64,000 nucleotides of DNA, taken from the NCBI RefSeq assembly GCF_003034915.1, contig NZ_PZJX01000028.1, positions 124,001 to 188,000 of the forward strand, given 5' to 3'. Under the pieces are notes generated by a model. The model saw only the letters and a list, made by a program, of their open reading frames with translations. It had not been told where the DNA came from and did no database searches. This document shows, piece by piece, positions 42,378-51,603 of the stretch; positions within the stretch are counted from its first letter, which is position 1; each line of letters begins with the position of its first letter. A program made the translations under genes and the position numbers. This stretch comes from Mesorhizobium helmanticense. GTDB taxonomy: Bacteria; Pseudomonadota; Alphaproteobacteria; Rhizobiales; Rhizobiaceae.

Positions 42378-43454
42378 CTACACCAGTTCGAGAAACCGTT
42401 CAAACTGGCGTTTTTTGCTGTACTCTTCACGAATTGCGTGATGCCCGGCCCAGCCGATCGTGTCCCAGCTTCCACTATCCAATTGTCGTTCGATTGTTTC
42501 CGATGCGTCCTGCGGCTGCTGATAGACGGCCATGGTCTCCCCGTCGCGCATTGGTGCGGGGTAGATACCCGAGTCTGAAACCAGGAGAGCTCCAGCCCCC
42601 ATGGTCTCGAAACAGCGCATGTTGCCGCGGTCCGGGCCTGCCATGTCGATCGAGGCATTCACGACGACCTTGGCTCTTCCAAGCTGCGCATACATGGCGC
42701 GACCGAACACGGGAGGCGCGCTGACCTTGCGGATCGCAGCCGGGCGGCGAACCGCTTTCAGGGGACCGAACCAGCCAAGCGGCGTCTCGGCAAGCGGCGT
42801 GTAGCGTGACAGATCCAAATGGAAAACAACCCGGTGGCGGCCGGCAAGACGTGCGACCGCTTCCAATATCTGCCGCCGACGCTGGTGATGACGGCTGTAG
42901 CCGCCGAAGAAAAGCACATCGATGTCCCTGTTCCGATTTGCAGCGATGATATCGAGTTCCGGATCGTGAGCGGGAAAGAAGTGAGCCGTCTTGGCGCCCT
43001 GCTCTTCCCAAAGCTTTCGCATGGACGGAAAATTACAAAGCACTAGATCGTAGCCGGAAAAGTCAATCCTGCCTGGTGCGGCGCGCCAGGCAATCTTTCG
43101 TTTCACATGCCCAGGCAAGCGGCGGATAAAAGCAGCGTCATAACGAAACGGGTCGAGATTGTAGAAGATGTCCGTCTTGTGATGCTCGATCTGGGCAAGA
43201 AGGATATCGGCCAGCGGCGTATCTTCACCAAGCCCGTTTTCGCGCGCCCATGCCCGCTGCAGCGATTCGTCGTCACCGTTCGTAAAGAAGGTTTCGGGAT
43301 GCCGTCCGAGTACCGGCAGGAGGATGTGCGCTGCACCGTAACGATCATTCAGGAATACGTCCTTCTGCTGCTCGAAGCCGCTGATCCCCGCGACGAGGCC
43401 AGCAAGCCGGGGCCGATAGCTTGGGGCAATCCCAGAATTCTGAAAAAGTCGCAT
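42378..43454 (-). CDS. Glycosyltransferase with CgeB/Glyco_trans_1_2-like C-terminal domain
   Basis: This 358-residue protein has the layout of GT-B-like transferases: an N-terminal half with DIFYNLDPFRYDAAFIRRLP and a DVLFFGGYSRHHQRR segment near residue 180, then a C-terminal donor domain with AKVVVNASIDMAGPDRGNMRCFETMGAGALLVSD, where the conserved RxxExxGxG pattern occurs. The donor sugar is unknown. Its start is 13 bp after the stop of the upstream methyltransferase gene, so it belongs to the minus-strand cluster. Confidence 0.8.
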   Translation of the reverse strand: MRLFQNSGIAPSYRPRLAGLVAGISGFEQQKDVFLNDRYGAAHILLPVLGRHPETFFTNGDDESLQRAWARENGLGEDTPLADILLAQIEHHKTDIFYNLDPFRYDAAFIRRLPGHVKRKIAWRAAPGRIDFSGYDLVLCNFPSMRKLWEEQGAKTAHFFPAHDPELDIIAANRNRDIDVLFFGGYSRHHQRRRQILEAVARLAGRHRVVFHLDLSRYTPLAETPLGWFGPLKAVRRPAAIRKVSAPPVFGRAMYAQLGRAKVVVNASIDMAGPDRGNMRCFETMGAGALLVSDSGIYPAPMRDGETMAVYQQPQDASETIERQLDSGSWDTIGWAGHHAIREEYSKKRQFERFLELV

Positions 43455-43467
43455 GGTTCCGTTCTTG

Positions 43468-44262
43468 CTATTGCGTGGGTTTTGTAGCGCTGATGACGAA
43501 GCCGGAACAGAAGATGCGCCAGTTCAGCAGGGCGCAAAGATTCTCGAACAGAGCGACGGAAACGTACGCGGGCAAGAAGAAAGCAAAATAGTCGCTGGCA
43601 CGGTAAAACGACTTGGCGTCTACCTGCTCGAATCCCTGACTGCGAAACAGCTTCGTCATGTCCGAAGGGGAGCAATGGTCGAAAAAAGCCGGGTAGCCGG
43701 TAACGCCGACCGCCGCTGGCCTGAGATACGGGATCAACCATCTTTGCATGACGGGTCCGACGATCCGCAATGCCACCGAATAGGGATGCCACTTCGACGG
43801 GATATAGTGGTGCATCACGCCACCTGGCCGCAGCGCCAGGAACATCGAACGCGCCGCCGCCTTGTTATCAGGCACATGCTCCATCAACGTGATCGAAATG
43901 AGCATATCCGCCTGGACATCAACGGGCTGCTCGATCGACTGGACTACAAACTGATCGTAGATGCGATGGCAGTCAGGCTTCTCCTCGATGTCGAGACCGA
44001 TATAAGTGAAATCGGCACTGCGCTCCAGAAGCGGCCTGTCAATGCCGCCGACCTCAAGGATGGCCGCCGGCGTCAGGCGCGCAACGTCCTTAGCGATACG
44101 CCGCTCAAGCTCCGCCTTATACGACGGTGCGCCGAAAACTCGGGGAAAGCGGCGTTCCAGCCATGCTGCTGCGCTCCTGTTCCAGCCGATAAACCTGTTG
44201 AGAATCACCACACTCCTCTTCCTGCCAGCCGGGCGAAACCCGGACTTCGCTATAGATTGCAT
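43468..44262 (-). CDS. Class I SAM-dependent methyltransferase
   Basis: This 264-residue protein shows the SAM fold with AAILEVGGIDRPLLE as motif I, YIGLDIEEKPDC as strand 2, and MLISITLMEHVPDNKAAARSMF with LRPGGVMHHYIP as motifs IV–VI. The LRPGGVMHHYIPSKWHPYS segment is typical of bacterial glycan-locus methyltransferases. It sits ten bases after the GT11-like gene and before another glycosyltransferase gene. Acceptor unknown. Confidence 0.84.
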   Translation of the reverse strand: MQSIAKSGFRPAGRKRSVVILNRFIGWNRSAAAWLERRFPRVFGAPSYKAELERRIAKDVARLTPAAILEVGGIDRPLLERSADFTYIGLDIEEKPDCHRIYDQFVVQSIEQPVDVQADMLISITLMEHVPDNKAAARSMFLALRPGGVMHHYIPSKWHPYSVALRIVGPVMQRWLIPYLRPAAVGVTGYPAFFDHCSPSDMTKLFRSQGFEQVDAKSFYRASDYFAFFLPAYVSVALFENLCALLNWRIFCSGFVISATKPTQ

Positions 44263-44272
44263 CAGCCAGCCC

Positions 44273-45187
44273 TTAGGTCAGCTCGCTTTGCTTTTCTCGA
44301 TTTGTGAACTGTGTCCTGACCTGCTTTACGAACACCTCAGGAAGTGGCGCCTCATCATGGAAGCTCGTTTCGCGGGCCGGATCGTCATTTACCGCAACGA
44401 TCGCCTGGTTTGGATAGGTGATCCGCGGCACCTGTCCAAAAAAGGCCGCCCACAGGTTGAAGTTCGAGCCAGCTCCGATGATCGCACTTGCCTGGGTCAT
44501 TTCCAGCATGTGCGTGACCGATTCCGCGTCATTGGCTCGGCGTACGTCCGGAAGACTGAGCAGCGGAGCAAGTTCAGTATCATCTCCGTCGGAAAAGACA
44601 CGAGCCCGCATGTTCGTGCCCAATGCCTCACGAAGGGCGACGAGGCTATCGCAATACCATTCGATCGGAAGCCTCTGATTGTGCGTCCCAACCTCGGCCC
44701 GATTCACGTCGAAGCGGGAGAAGTCGCCAAGGCGCACATGGACAGCGAGGAAAGGCGCGGCCGGGGCTTCCGGCAGGTATTTTTTGCGGGTAATCCTGCG
44801 AAACGCGTCATACAGGACCGGACCGTGGCCGCGAACTTCATGGAAATGCTTCTCGAAATTTGATCCCACCGCATTCTTGAAGACAACCACCGTGTTCCTG
44901 CCGTCATATGCCACGGATGCAGCCGCCTCTGCCGGAACCTTTCGTGCAGTTGCGAGGAGTGCGGTGCGCCATGGTTCGCCGACATAACCCTTGTTGTCAA
45001 AGAGCCTGAAATACTCGCGCTTGTCCCGTTCGCGGCGCAAGTAGGGACCGATACGTGGGCGGAACCAACGCGGTCCGAGCATCTGTGCATCGTTATTTCG
45101 ACACCATACCTCACAGCGCGCCCAGGCAAGCATGCTGTGACCAAGACCGAAGCGGCCGATATCGGGATAGCCATAGAGATGTGCCAT
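44273..45187 (-). CDS. Fucosyltransferase-like (GT11/GT-fold HxRxGD) glycosyltransferase
   Basis: This 304-residue protein carries AVHVRLGDFSRF near residue 148, matching the HxRxGD motif of alpha-1,2-fucosyltransferases and related GDP-sugar enzymes. ARVFSDGDD and IIGAGSNFNLWAAFFG (the SxFxxWAA-type acceptor motif) follow. The N-terminal GLGHSMLAWARCEVWC also fits the family. GDP-L-fucose or another GDP-6-deoxyhexose is the expected donor, which fits gmd in the same cluster. No separate fcl is visible in the window. Confidence 0.72.
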   Translation of the reverse strand: MAHLYGYPDIGRFGLGHSMLAWARCEVWCRNNDAQMLGPRWFRPRIGPYLRRERDKREYFRLFDNKGYVGEPWRTALLATARKVPAEAAASVAYDGRNTVVVFKNAVGSNFEKHFHEVRGHGPVLYDAFRRITRKKYLPEAPAAPFLAVHVRLGDFSRFDVNRAEVGTHNQRLPIEWYCDSLVALREALGTNMRARVFSDGDDTELAPLLSLPDVRRANDAESVTHMLEMTQASAIIGAGSNFNLWAAFFGQVPRITYPNQAIVAVNDDPARETSFHDEAPLPEVFVKQVRTQFTNREKQSELT

Positions 45188-45220
45188 GAGCGCCTGCCTC
45201 CCTATCGAAACTAGCGGAAA

Positions 45221-45955
45221 TCAATCAATATCAGGAAGATAGATCGCATCGGCCCAGGCCAGTCGGCCGGACTCGTTATGATGCTGGTTGTAGATAGCGT
45301 GAAGCCGATAGTTGAATTGATCGAGATAGGCGGTCACCTCGTGGAACTGGCAACATCCCTCGTATATCTTCATAAATAAAACTTCGGAATATATAATCCT
45401 TATGCGTTTCTTGATAATAAGATTTTCGGCTCCTTTTAAAATATTCAACTCAGAACCCTGAGCATCCATCTTAAATAGATCTATGCTTTCTATGTTATTT
45501 TCCTTACAGTATTCACTTATTGTTGTAACATTAACCTCTATCACGTCATTTTCCGACATATATTTGTCAAATCTTGAACCAGTTCGCCGCGGGCTGAACA
45601 AGGAACTGGCGTCGGGAAGGGCTGCGACATGAAAGGAAGCTGTTCCAACTTTCGAAGAGACCGCCGCGTTGACCGGAACGATTCGCGACTCGCTCTCGGC
45701 AACGATGCGAAGCTTGGCAAAATTTTCTGGTAGAGGCTCGAAAGCATGAACGATCGCCTTCGGACACCTGTCAACGTAGGTGCGCGTATCCCGCCCGTCG
45801 GCTGCTCCTACTTCAAAGATTGTTGCGGCATCGCCTGCGAGACGTAATTGCTCCTCGAACGAGTCATCGATCCGAACACCGCGATCGAGCTTTCTCAAAT
45901 GATAGCCGAACATGCCGAAAACTCGCTGTGCGGCAAACGCCAAGCTCATTGTCAT
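45221..45955 (-). CDS. FkbM-family methyltransferase
   Basis: This 244-residue protein has the FkbM pattern: TIFEVGAADGRDTRTYV (SAM motif I), HAFEPLPENFAKL, and the diagnostic SIDLFKMDAQGSELNILKGAE. FkbM enzymes O-methylate sugars or polyketides. The central 150 bp (about 45361–45560) are markedly AT-rich with non-local codon use. Its start overlaps the Wzx stop by four bases (ATGA), so translation is coupled. Confidence 0.88.
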   Translation of the reverse strand: MTMSLAFAAQRVFGMFGYHLRKLDRGVRIDDSFEEQLRLAGDAATIFEVGAADGRDTRTYVDRCPKAIVHAFEPLPENFAKLRIVAESESRIVPVNAAVSSKVGTASFHVAALPDASSLFSPRRTGSRFDKYMSENDVIEVNVTTISEYCKENNIESIDLFKMDAQGSELNILKGAENLIIKKRIRIIYSEVLFMKIYEGCCQFHEVTAYLDQFNYRLHAIYNQHHNESGRLAWADAIYLPDID

Positions 45956-47223
45956 GAAATGATTCCTTCGCTTTCCCTTGCCTGCAGATTGACTATCTTC
46001 GTTGCATGGTCAGCCAATGCAAGTTGGAGAGCATAGGTAACGCCAGTCGCCAATCCGTACCAAACCATAACGGTCATTGGATTATCGACACCTACCCAGC
46101 CGAGCCAGCCGAAGACGCACAAAGTGAAAAGGAACCGGCCTATTTCCCAAGTAAACTGAAGCGACTGGCGGTCGATAATGATAAGAGTCATTGTCAATGC
46201 TGTAGCGACAAAGCGGATGTATGCGATCGGAAACGCAATGGCGCAGAGCTTACCGGCCATGGTCCAATCGGCGCCAAAGACGAGCGGAACGAGGCTTGGT
46301 GAAAGCATCATCCCGAGCACTGTCGGCACCAGACCGATGGCAAGAAGCTGAAAGAGCGACCGTCGAAACGCCCTGTTCAAGTTTTTCTTGTCTGTACGAT
46401 AGAGTGTCGACAATTCGCCGGTGAAGACCTGCGAAACAGCCGCCGCGATGACACCAACCGGCATCAGGATAAACCGCTCGAGGAGGGAGTACTGTCCTGC
46501 GACTTCGAGGTTGAACAGTGCCAGAAAGGCGAATGGCGCGACCGCGGCGCTTAGGGACGACAGAAGGGTTCCCGGGAAGGTGAGGAGGCCATATTTCTGG
46601 AAACGAATTGCCGTAAACTTCATCTCCGAAAAAGAGAGCGGAGAGATCAAAGTGCGCCAGAGTTTGCCACTCTCGAAGAGCACACTGATGGCCCCGAAGG
46701 CCCGGCCGAATACATCGGCCAGAACGAGCCCGACGCCAATCACAGGAAGAAAGGCAAAGCCAAGTGCGCCAAAGGAGAACCCTACCGACTGCAGGATTTT
46801 GGACCGTGCGCTCAGGCCGTAGTTACGGTCGCGGATCGGCAAGAAGGTGAGCATCTGGTAGATGCCCGCGACGGCCATCGCAACGGGTAAAAAGAAGACG
46901 ATGCCGCGCAAGGATGACAGGACACCCGGTATCAACAAATCGACGGCGCCGGCGACAAGAAGAGCGACCATGCTGGTCCAGATACAGAGCCGAAATGTCA
47001 ATTTTAGCAGATTTTCATAAACCCTTCCCGGCCGCGCGCTTAGAAGCGCTACTTCATAGCGAAATGCCACGAACATGACCGCTATGTTCAGTATCGAAAT
47101 ATAGATCTGATACCGGCCGAACGCTTCAGCATCATAGAGCCGTGTCAGGATGGGAAGAACGGCAACTGCAATGATCTGCGCAATCACCGACCCCGACAGG
47201 ACGGTCAGGATGCTTCGGAACAT
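45952..47223 (-). CDS. Wzx-like oligosaccharide flippase
   Basis: This 423-residue membrane protein of the MATE/PST-like flippase superfamily has about 12 hydrophobic segments. It starts MFRSILTVLSGSVIAQIIAV with LPILTRLYDAEAFGRYQIYIS, the usual N-terminal signature of Wzx proteins. It would flip a lipid-linked repeat unit to the periplasm for a Wzy. I start at ATG 47223; the open frame upstream has no similarity. Overlap with the FkbM gene shows co-translation. Confidence 0.9.
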   Translation of the reverse strand: MFRSILTVLSGSVIAQIIAVAVLPILTRLYDAEAFGRYQIYISILNIAVMFVAFRYEVALLSARPGRVYENLLKLTFRLCIWTSMVALLVAGAVDLLIPGVLSSLRGIVFFLPVAMAVAGIYQMLTFLPIRDRNYGLSARSKILQSVGFSFGALGFAFLPVIGVGLVLADVFGRAFGAISVLFESGKLWRTLISPLSFSEMKFTAIRFQKYGLLTFPGTLLSSLSAAVAPFAFLALFNLEVAGQYSLLERFILMPVGVIAAAVSQVFTGELSTLYRTDKKNLNRAFRRSLFQLLAIGLVPTVLGMMLSPSLVPLVFGADWTMAGKLCAIAFPIAYIRFVATALTMTLIIIDRQSLQFTWEIGRFLFTLCVFGWLGWVGVDNPMTVMVWYGLATGVTYALQLALADHATKIVNLQARESEGIIS

Positions 47224-47305
47224 TCCAAATCGCCAGATATGAAAGTAAGGGCAATTTTCGCCTGCAACCTGCTCGCAGCAGGGGCGTGGCGTACTCGGTG
47301 TTCGC

Positions 47306-47923
47306 TCATTTTGCCGTTCTTTTGCGAACCGCGATGAACTGATCGTTGAGAACGCCATGAATCCATTCGGGCGCAGGCAAAACGTCTTCCAACTTCTCCA
47401 TGACTTCGGCCTTTCGCGGCCATCCCGGCTCGACGCCAAACAAGCGAAAGTCGTCTACGATGACCGCGCAGAAACGGTCCAGGTTGGCCTGGATGAGGTC
47501 AAGTTCCTTCAGCACAGGTTCGGGTTCGTCACCTTGACCGGTGATACCACCGCTGAAATGACCGTCCAGAAAGATGAGGGCCTTGTTCACCCGCGTAGCT
47601 ATTTCCGGCAGCAGCTTGGAGCCGTCGCCGAGCAGCAACTCGACATTCTTGCGTCCCGCACAGCGCTGGCTGGCTTGATGATACAGTGCTTCGTCAATTT
47701 CGACTGAGATCACCTTCTCAAACAGACGAGACATTCGCTTTGTCGTGACGCCCTTGTAAGAACCAATCTCCACCGCTGTCGTAGCGCCAGCCATATCCCG
47801 GCACGTTTTCATATTGTGCAGCTTCGTCAGCGAATGCGGGACAAACTGTCGATTGCGCAGCTTCGCGACGAGGTCGAGGACATAACCTCCGATCGGCTCC
47901 AAAATGCTCTTTGGGTCATTCAT
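47306..47923 (-). CDS. Class I SAM-dependent methyltransferase (O-methyltransferase-like)
   Basis: This 205-residue protein has TAVEIGSYKGVTTKRMSRL as motif I, VISVEIDEALYHQASQR as strand 2, VELLLGDGSKLLPE, and ALIFLDGHFSGG, a pattern resembling O-methyltransferase and glycan-locus methyltransferases. It lies 82 bp before the flippase gene and 127 bp after the GT2 gene. Acceptor unknown. Confidence 0.82.
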   Translation of the reverse strand: MNDPKSILEPIGGYVLDLVAKLRNRQFVPHSLTKLHNMKTCRDMAGATTAVEIGSYKGVTTKRMSRLFEKVISVEIDEALYHQASQRCAGRKNVELLLGDGSKLLPEIATRVNKALIFLDGHFSGGITGQGDEPEPVLKELDLIQANLDRFCAVIVDDFRLFGVEPGWPRKAEVMEKLEDVLPAPEWIHGVLNDQFIAVRKRTAK

Positions 47924-48049
47924 CGTCAGGGCTCTGCAGCTTGGAATTGTTGTTGATTCTTTGTAGTGCTCGGTCGTCCAAAGGTCGCAACGCTCGATCC
48001 ATATATATCTCGGGGATTATCCGCTAGGCATCGCCCGAATTGCCCGCCT

Positions 48050-48823
48050 TCAGGCGGGAGGACCGTTGCTTCGGTGCATTTTCGATAGAAACTGCCCCAG
48101 CTTGCGCACCGGCTTGGCAACAAGCGCATAGTCGATCGGACCGGAACTCAGCCATTGGCGCCGCGACCGCAACGCTTCCAAATTGTGCCCGATGTAAGAG
48201 CCCAGGCTGCGCGTGCTGGCGCCGCCAACCATCATGTCCACCAATGTGTGGTTGGTGGTGACCGATTCGAATCCGTGAAGTTCAATGGCCCTCAGCATCC
48301 AATCATAATCTGATGCGACTTTGAGATCGAGGTCGAACGGGCCGACCGTCTCCGCCACTTTCCGCCTGACGTAAAACGTTGGATGGGCTGGCATCCACCC
48401 AGTCCGAAAACCCTTGGCGGGCCTGGGAACGGCCCGCCAGCGCCTTACGACACGCTTGTTGAGATGGTTTTCAACAAAATCCAGATCGCCATGCACGATA
48501 TCGGCCTGTTCCAGCCCTGCCGAAATTCGCCCTAGCACGGTGTGGTCGTGAAAACAGTCGTCGGAATTCAGCACGCCTACTGCGTCTCCGGTGTAGAGAC
48601 GCAATCCTTTGTTCAAGGCGTCGTACATCCCACTGTCGGGTTCGCTGATCAATTGGATCCGGTCCTGTGGATAGGACTGGACTATCGCCAGCGTTTCGTC
48701 CGACGATCCGCCATCGACGACCACCAACTCCTTGTTAGGATGATCCTGGGCAAAGAAGCTGTCGACCGTATGCCTGATCGTCGCGGCCGAGTTCCAGCAG
48801 ACCGTTAAAACCGAGATTTTCAT
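48050..48823 (-). CDS. Family 2 glycosyltransferase
   Basis: This 257-residue GT2 enzyme has KISVLTVCWNSAATIRHTV, VVVDGGSSDETLAI, and a VLNSDDCFHDH metal-binding region; the PAHPTFYVRRKVAE and ASDYDWMLRAIELHG segments are typical of WcaA-like transferases. Start ATG 48823 is chosen because the GT2 core begins immediately; the open frame runs 12 codons further upstream. It lies 22 bp after gmd. Donor unknown, possibly a GDP-sugar. Confidence 0.88.
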   Translation of the reverse strand: MKISVLTVCWNSAATIRHTVDSFFAQDHPNKELVVVDGGSSDETLAIVQSYPQDRIQLISEPDSGMYDALNKGLRLYTGDAVGVLNSDDCFHDHTVLGRISAGLEQADIVHGDLDFVENHLNKRVVRRWRAVPRPAKGFRTGWMPAHPTFYVRRKVAETVGPFDLDLKVASDYDWMLRAIELHGFESVTTNHTLVDMMVGGASTRSLGSYIGHNLEALRSRRQWLSSGPIDYALVAKPVRKLGQFLSKMHRSNGPPA

Positions 48824-48845
48824 CTCAACTCGGTCCAACGTTTCC

Positions 48846-49940
48846 TTACCGTGCCGCAACGCGAATGCGATCCTCGTCCAGACGACGATGCTCGGATTCC
48901 CGTCTTACCGTCTCGAGGTCGGACTGGACCATCTCGCGCACCATCGCAGCCAGCGACGTTTTAGCTTTCCATCCGAGGATGCGCTCCGCTTTCGATGGAT
49001 CGCCTATCAGAAGCTCAACTTCGGTGGGTCTAAAGTACCTTGGATCAACTTCGATCAGAACATCGCCGGATTTTGCGTCGACGCCTTTTTCGTCGACACC
49101 CGAACCAGCCCATTGGATCTCGATCCCGACCTCGCCAAAGGCAAGCTCGACAAATCGGCGTACCGAGTTTTTCACCCCGGTGGCAAGCACATAGTCGTCG
49201 GGCACGTCCCGCTGAAGAATTCTCCACATGCCTTCGACATAATCGCGAGCATGCCCCCAATCGCGCTCGGCAGACAGGTTGCCGAGATAGAGTTTGTCCT
49301 GGAGACCCAGGCTGATCGCGGCAGCCGCGCGTGTGATCTTACGCGTCACAAAAGTCTCGCCCCGCATCGGACTTTCGTGATTGAAAAGAATCCCGTTGGA
49401 GGCGTGGATGTCGTAGGCCTCGCGGTAGTTCACCGTGATCCAATACGCATAAATTTTGGCTGCAGCGTAAGGCGATCGCGGATAAAAGGGCGTTGTCTCC
49501 TTCTGCGGAACCTCTTGAACCTTGCCATAGAGTTCGGATGTCGACGCCTGATAGAATCTTGTTTTCTTGGCCAAGCCGAGCAGTCGAACCGCCTCCAGGA
49601 GACGCAGCGTCCCCAGAGCATCGGCGTTCCCGGTGTATTCAGCGGTCTCGAAACTCACTTGAACGTGTGACTGTGCAGCGAGATTGTAGATTTCGTCAGG
49701 CTGCACCTCCTGGACGATGCGGATGAGGTTCGTGGCGTCGGTCATGTCGCCATAGTGGAGCGACAGCCTGACGTTCTTCTCGTGCGGATCCTGATAGAGA
49801 TTGTCGATGCGGCCGGTGTTGAACGACGACGACCGCCGCTTGATGCCGTGGACATCATAGCCTTTTGCCAGAAGAAGTTCCGCCAGATAGGCGCCATCTT
49901 GGCCAGTGATGCCGGTAATGAGCGCGGTTTTCTTAGTCAT
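48846..49940 (-). CDS. gmd: GDP-mannose 4,6-dehydratase
   Basis: This 364-residue extended SDR makes GDP-4-keto-6-deoxy-D-mannose. It carries [57 protein letters not shown], the active-site [17 protein letters not shown], and [18 protein letters not shown]. Length is normal, and GGAGAAG precedes the ATG. The product is a branch-point precursor for GDP-L-fucose, GDP-D-rhamnose and others; the second enzyme of none of these routes is recognised in this window. GDP-mannose probably comes from the ManC–AGE fusion. Confidence 0.96.
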   Translation of the reverse strand: MTKKTALITGITGQDGAYLAELLLAKGYDVHGIKRRSSSFNTGRIDNLYQDPHEKNVRLSLHYGDMTDATNLIRIVQEVQPDEIYNLAAQSHVQVSFETAEYTGNADALGTLRLLEAVRLLGLAKKTRFYQASTSELYGKVQEVPQKETTPFYPRSPYAAAKIYAYWITVNYREAYDIHASNGILFNHESPMRGETFVTRKITRAAAAISLGLQDKLYLGNLSAERDWGHARDYVEGMWRILQRDVPDDYVLATGVKNSVRRFVELAFGEVGIEIQWAGSGVDEKGVDAKSGDVLIEVDPRYFRPTEVELLIGDPSKAERILGWKAKTSLAAMVREMVQSDLETVRRESEHRRLDEDRIRVAAR

Positions 49941-50045
49941 TGTTCTTCTCCGGAATCGACAACGATATTCTCAACGCTGAGCAGTGTAACTTTAGACATC
50001 ATAATACCCGGCGACGTCTCGAAAATCGGCTCTCACAATTAACAT

Positions 50046-51329
50046 TCAACGAGCACCAAACCCTGTCAGCATGGTCCGGATGGTCCGAAACACAATCAGC
50101 ACGTCGAGCCAAGGCGAGAAGTTCTTGATATAGTAGAAGTCGTAGTGAAGTTTTTCCAAAACGTCGTCCACGGCCGCAACATGACCCTGGTTGACCTGTG
50201 CCCATCCGGTAATGCCGGGCCGAACGATGTGCCGATATCGATAAAACGGCAGCTCCGCCTCATACCACTGCGAGAGCACGAGCGCTTCCGGCCGCGGGCC
50301 GATCCAGCTCATCTCGCCGCGCAAGATGTTTATGGCTTGCGGCAATTCATCGATCCTTGACTTTCTCAGGAACTGTCCAAGGCGCGTGATGCGCGCATCG
50401 TCGGCCTTTGTGATGGCCTCTTCCTTTTCATTGCCGACAGCGGCGTTGAGTTTCATCGTCCGAAACTTGTAAACCTGATAGATTCTTCCTCTATATCCCA
50501 TCCTGTTTTGCCTAAACAGGGCAGGGCCAGCTGAGTCAATTTTTATCGCAACCGCCACAAACAAAAGCAATGGTGAGAAGACAACGAGAATAAACAGAGC
50601 TGAAATCCAGTCTATCGCCTGCTTTATTTTCAAATATGCCTGATTTGGATTCAAAGATCCCAAAGTATTTTCGGAAAGATGCTCTATTTCCACCCGGCCG
50701 GTGAGCGACTCGCTGATCTGTTTGACATGGTAGACCGGCGTTCCCGAAAGCGCGCTATCGGCGATATACCGCTCCCATTCATCCGAAAGATCGGATCGGA
50801 GATCGGCAACGACGCCATTTACCCGGTCAACGATGATATCGGGAGAGGCAAGCCAATGCCAATTCACGCCGCCAATCTCGTGAAGGCGGGCAACCGCTCC
50901 GCCTGGAACCACGGCGAGGCTGTAGGGATCCAGGCGACGGCTCAATATGTTCAGACCGAAATACCAGAGAATTGATAGCGTCAAGCTACTGGCCGCCTGG
51001 AAGGCGCTGTAGTCGATACGGAACAAGAAAATCGCCAAATACACAATTCCGTAGCATAATGAAAATGTTGGAAAAATATAACCCGCGGCCGCGACGCCCG
51101 GGAAATTTCCTATTCGACGAAAAGAAAAGAAACCTGCAGTATGTGCAACAATACCTGCAAAAACGGTAATGCGCAGATTGGAATAATAAAATATCTGCGG
51201 GTCAATCGCCATGCGAATCAACGCGGGCGCCAAAATTGCAAAAGACAACCCGCCAAGAAGCTGAAACCTGACACGATGCAGCAGGTGTCGTTGATTTCGC
51301 GGTTTTACGATGGGAGCATTCAACTGCAA
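50046..51329 (-). CDS. Polyprenyl glycosylphosphotransferase (WcaJ/WbaP-type, full length)
   Basis: This 427-residue membrane protein has four to five N-terminal helices (residues 20–140), a central soluble domain, and the C-terminal sugar transferase core: SAGPALFRQNRMGYRGR, VYKFRTMKLN, RITRLGQFLRKSRIDELPQ, GEMSWIGPRPEAL and RPGITGWAQVNQG. It transfers a hexose-1-phosphate to undecaprenyl phosphate and primes repeat-unit synthesis. The start is TTG at 51329 with AGAGAG upstream; no ATG is available in frame nearby. It is the first structural gene after the NusG-paralogue leader. Confidence 0.93.
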   Translation of the reverse strand: MQLNAPIVKPRNQRHLLHRVRFQLLGGLSFAILAPALIRMAIDPQIFYYSNLRITVFAGIVAHTAGFFSFRRIGNFPGVAAAGYIFPTFSLCYGIVYLAIFLFRIDYSAFQAASSLTLSILWYFGLNILSRRLDPYSLAVVPGGAVARLHEIGGVNWHWLASPDIIVDRVNGVVADLRSDLSDEWERYIADSALSGTPVYHVKQISESLTGRVEIEHLSENTLGSLNPNQAYLKIKQAIDWISALFILVVFSPLLLFVAVAIKIDSAGPALFRQNRMGYRGRIYQVYKFRTMKLNAAVGNEKEEAITKADDARITRLGQFLRKSRIDELPQAINILRGEMSWIGPRPEALVLSQWYEAELPFYRYRHIVRPGITGWAQVNQGHVAAVDDVLEKLHYDFYYIKNFSPWLDVLIVFRTIRTMLTGFGAR

Positions 51330-51492
51330 GCGCTCTCTGATGGACTGCCGAAACAGGCTGTGAACCGTCGTGCATTCAATGCAAAACGCAAAAATCGCAG
51401 GGCTCGGTATTCATTCAGTATAAGGCGACCACACGATGCCAATCAGGCCCTGCGCGGAACGCCCCTCCCCACAAGTGGCGGCAAACATCTTT

Positions 51493-51520
51493 ATTATACC
51501 GGCATCCCCGGCCACAACAA
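51493..51520 (-). promoter_or_regulatory. Candidate promoter upstream of the polyprenyl glycosylphosphotransferase gene
   Basis: On the minus strand TTGTTG (51515–51520) is followed after 16 bases by a consensus TATAAT (51493–51498). It lies about 160 bp upstream of the gene start, leaving a long leader. The −35 matches consensus at three of six positions only. Confidence 0.5.
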
Positions 51521-51522
51521 TG

Positions 51523-51549
51523 GCTACCGCACTCCCGGGTGAAAACCCG
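51523..51549 (-). promoter_or_regulatory. ops-like GCGGTAGC with adjacent hairpin, between the NusG paralogue and the EPS cluster
   Basis: On the minus strand a five-base-pair hairpin CGGGT–TTTC–ACCCG (51536–51549) is followed by GCGGTAGC (51523–51530). GCGGTAGC is the core of the ops element that recruits RfaH, a NusG paralogue, in Enterobacteria. The site is in the same orientation as the cluster and 50–70 bp after the NusG-paralogue stop. The candidate TATAAT promoter lies downstream of it, so only read-through transcripts would contain it. Confidence 0.3.
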
Positions 51550-51603
51550 AGAGCCGACTTTGCCACAGCTTACACCGCATGACCGAGCGCCAACGCTCCT
51601 CAG

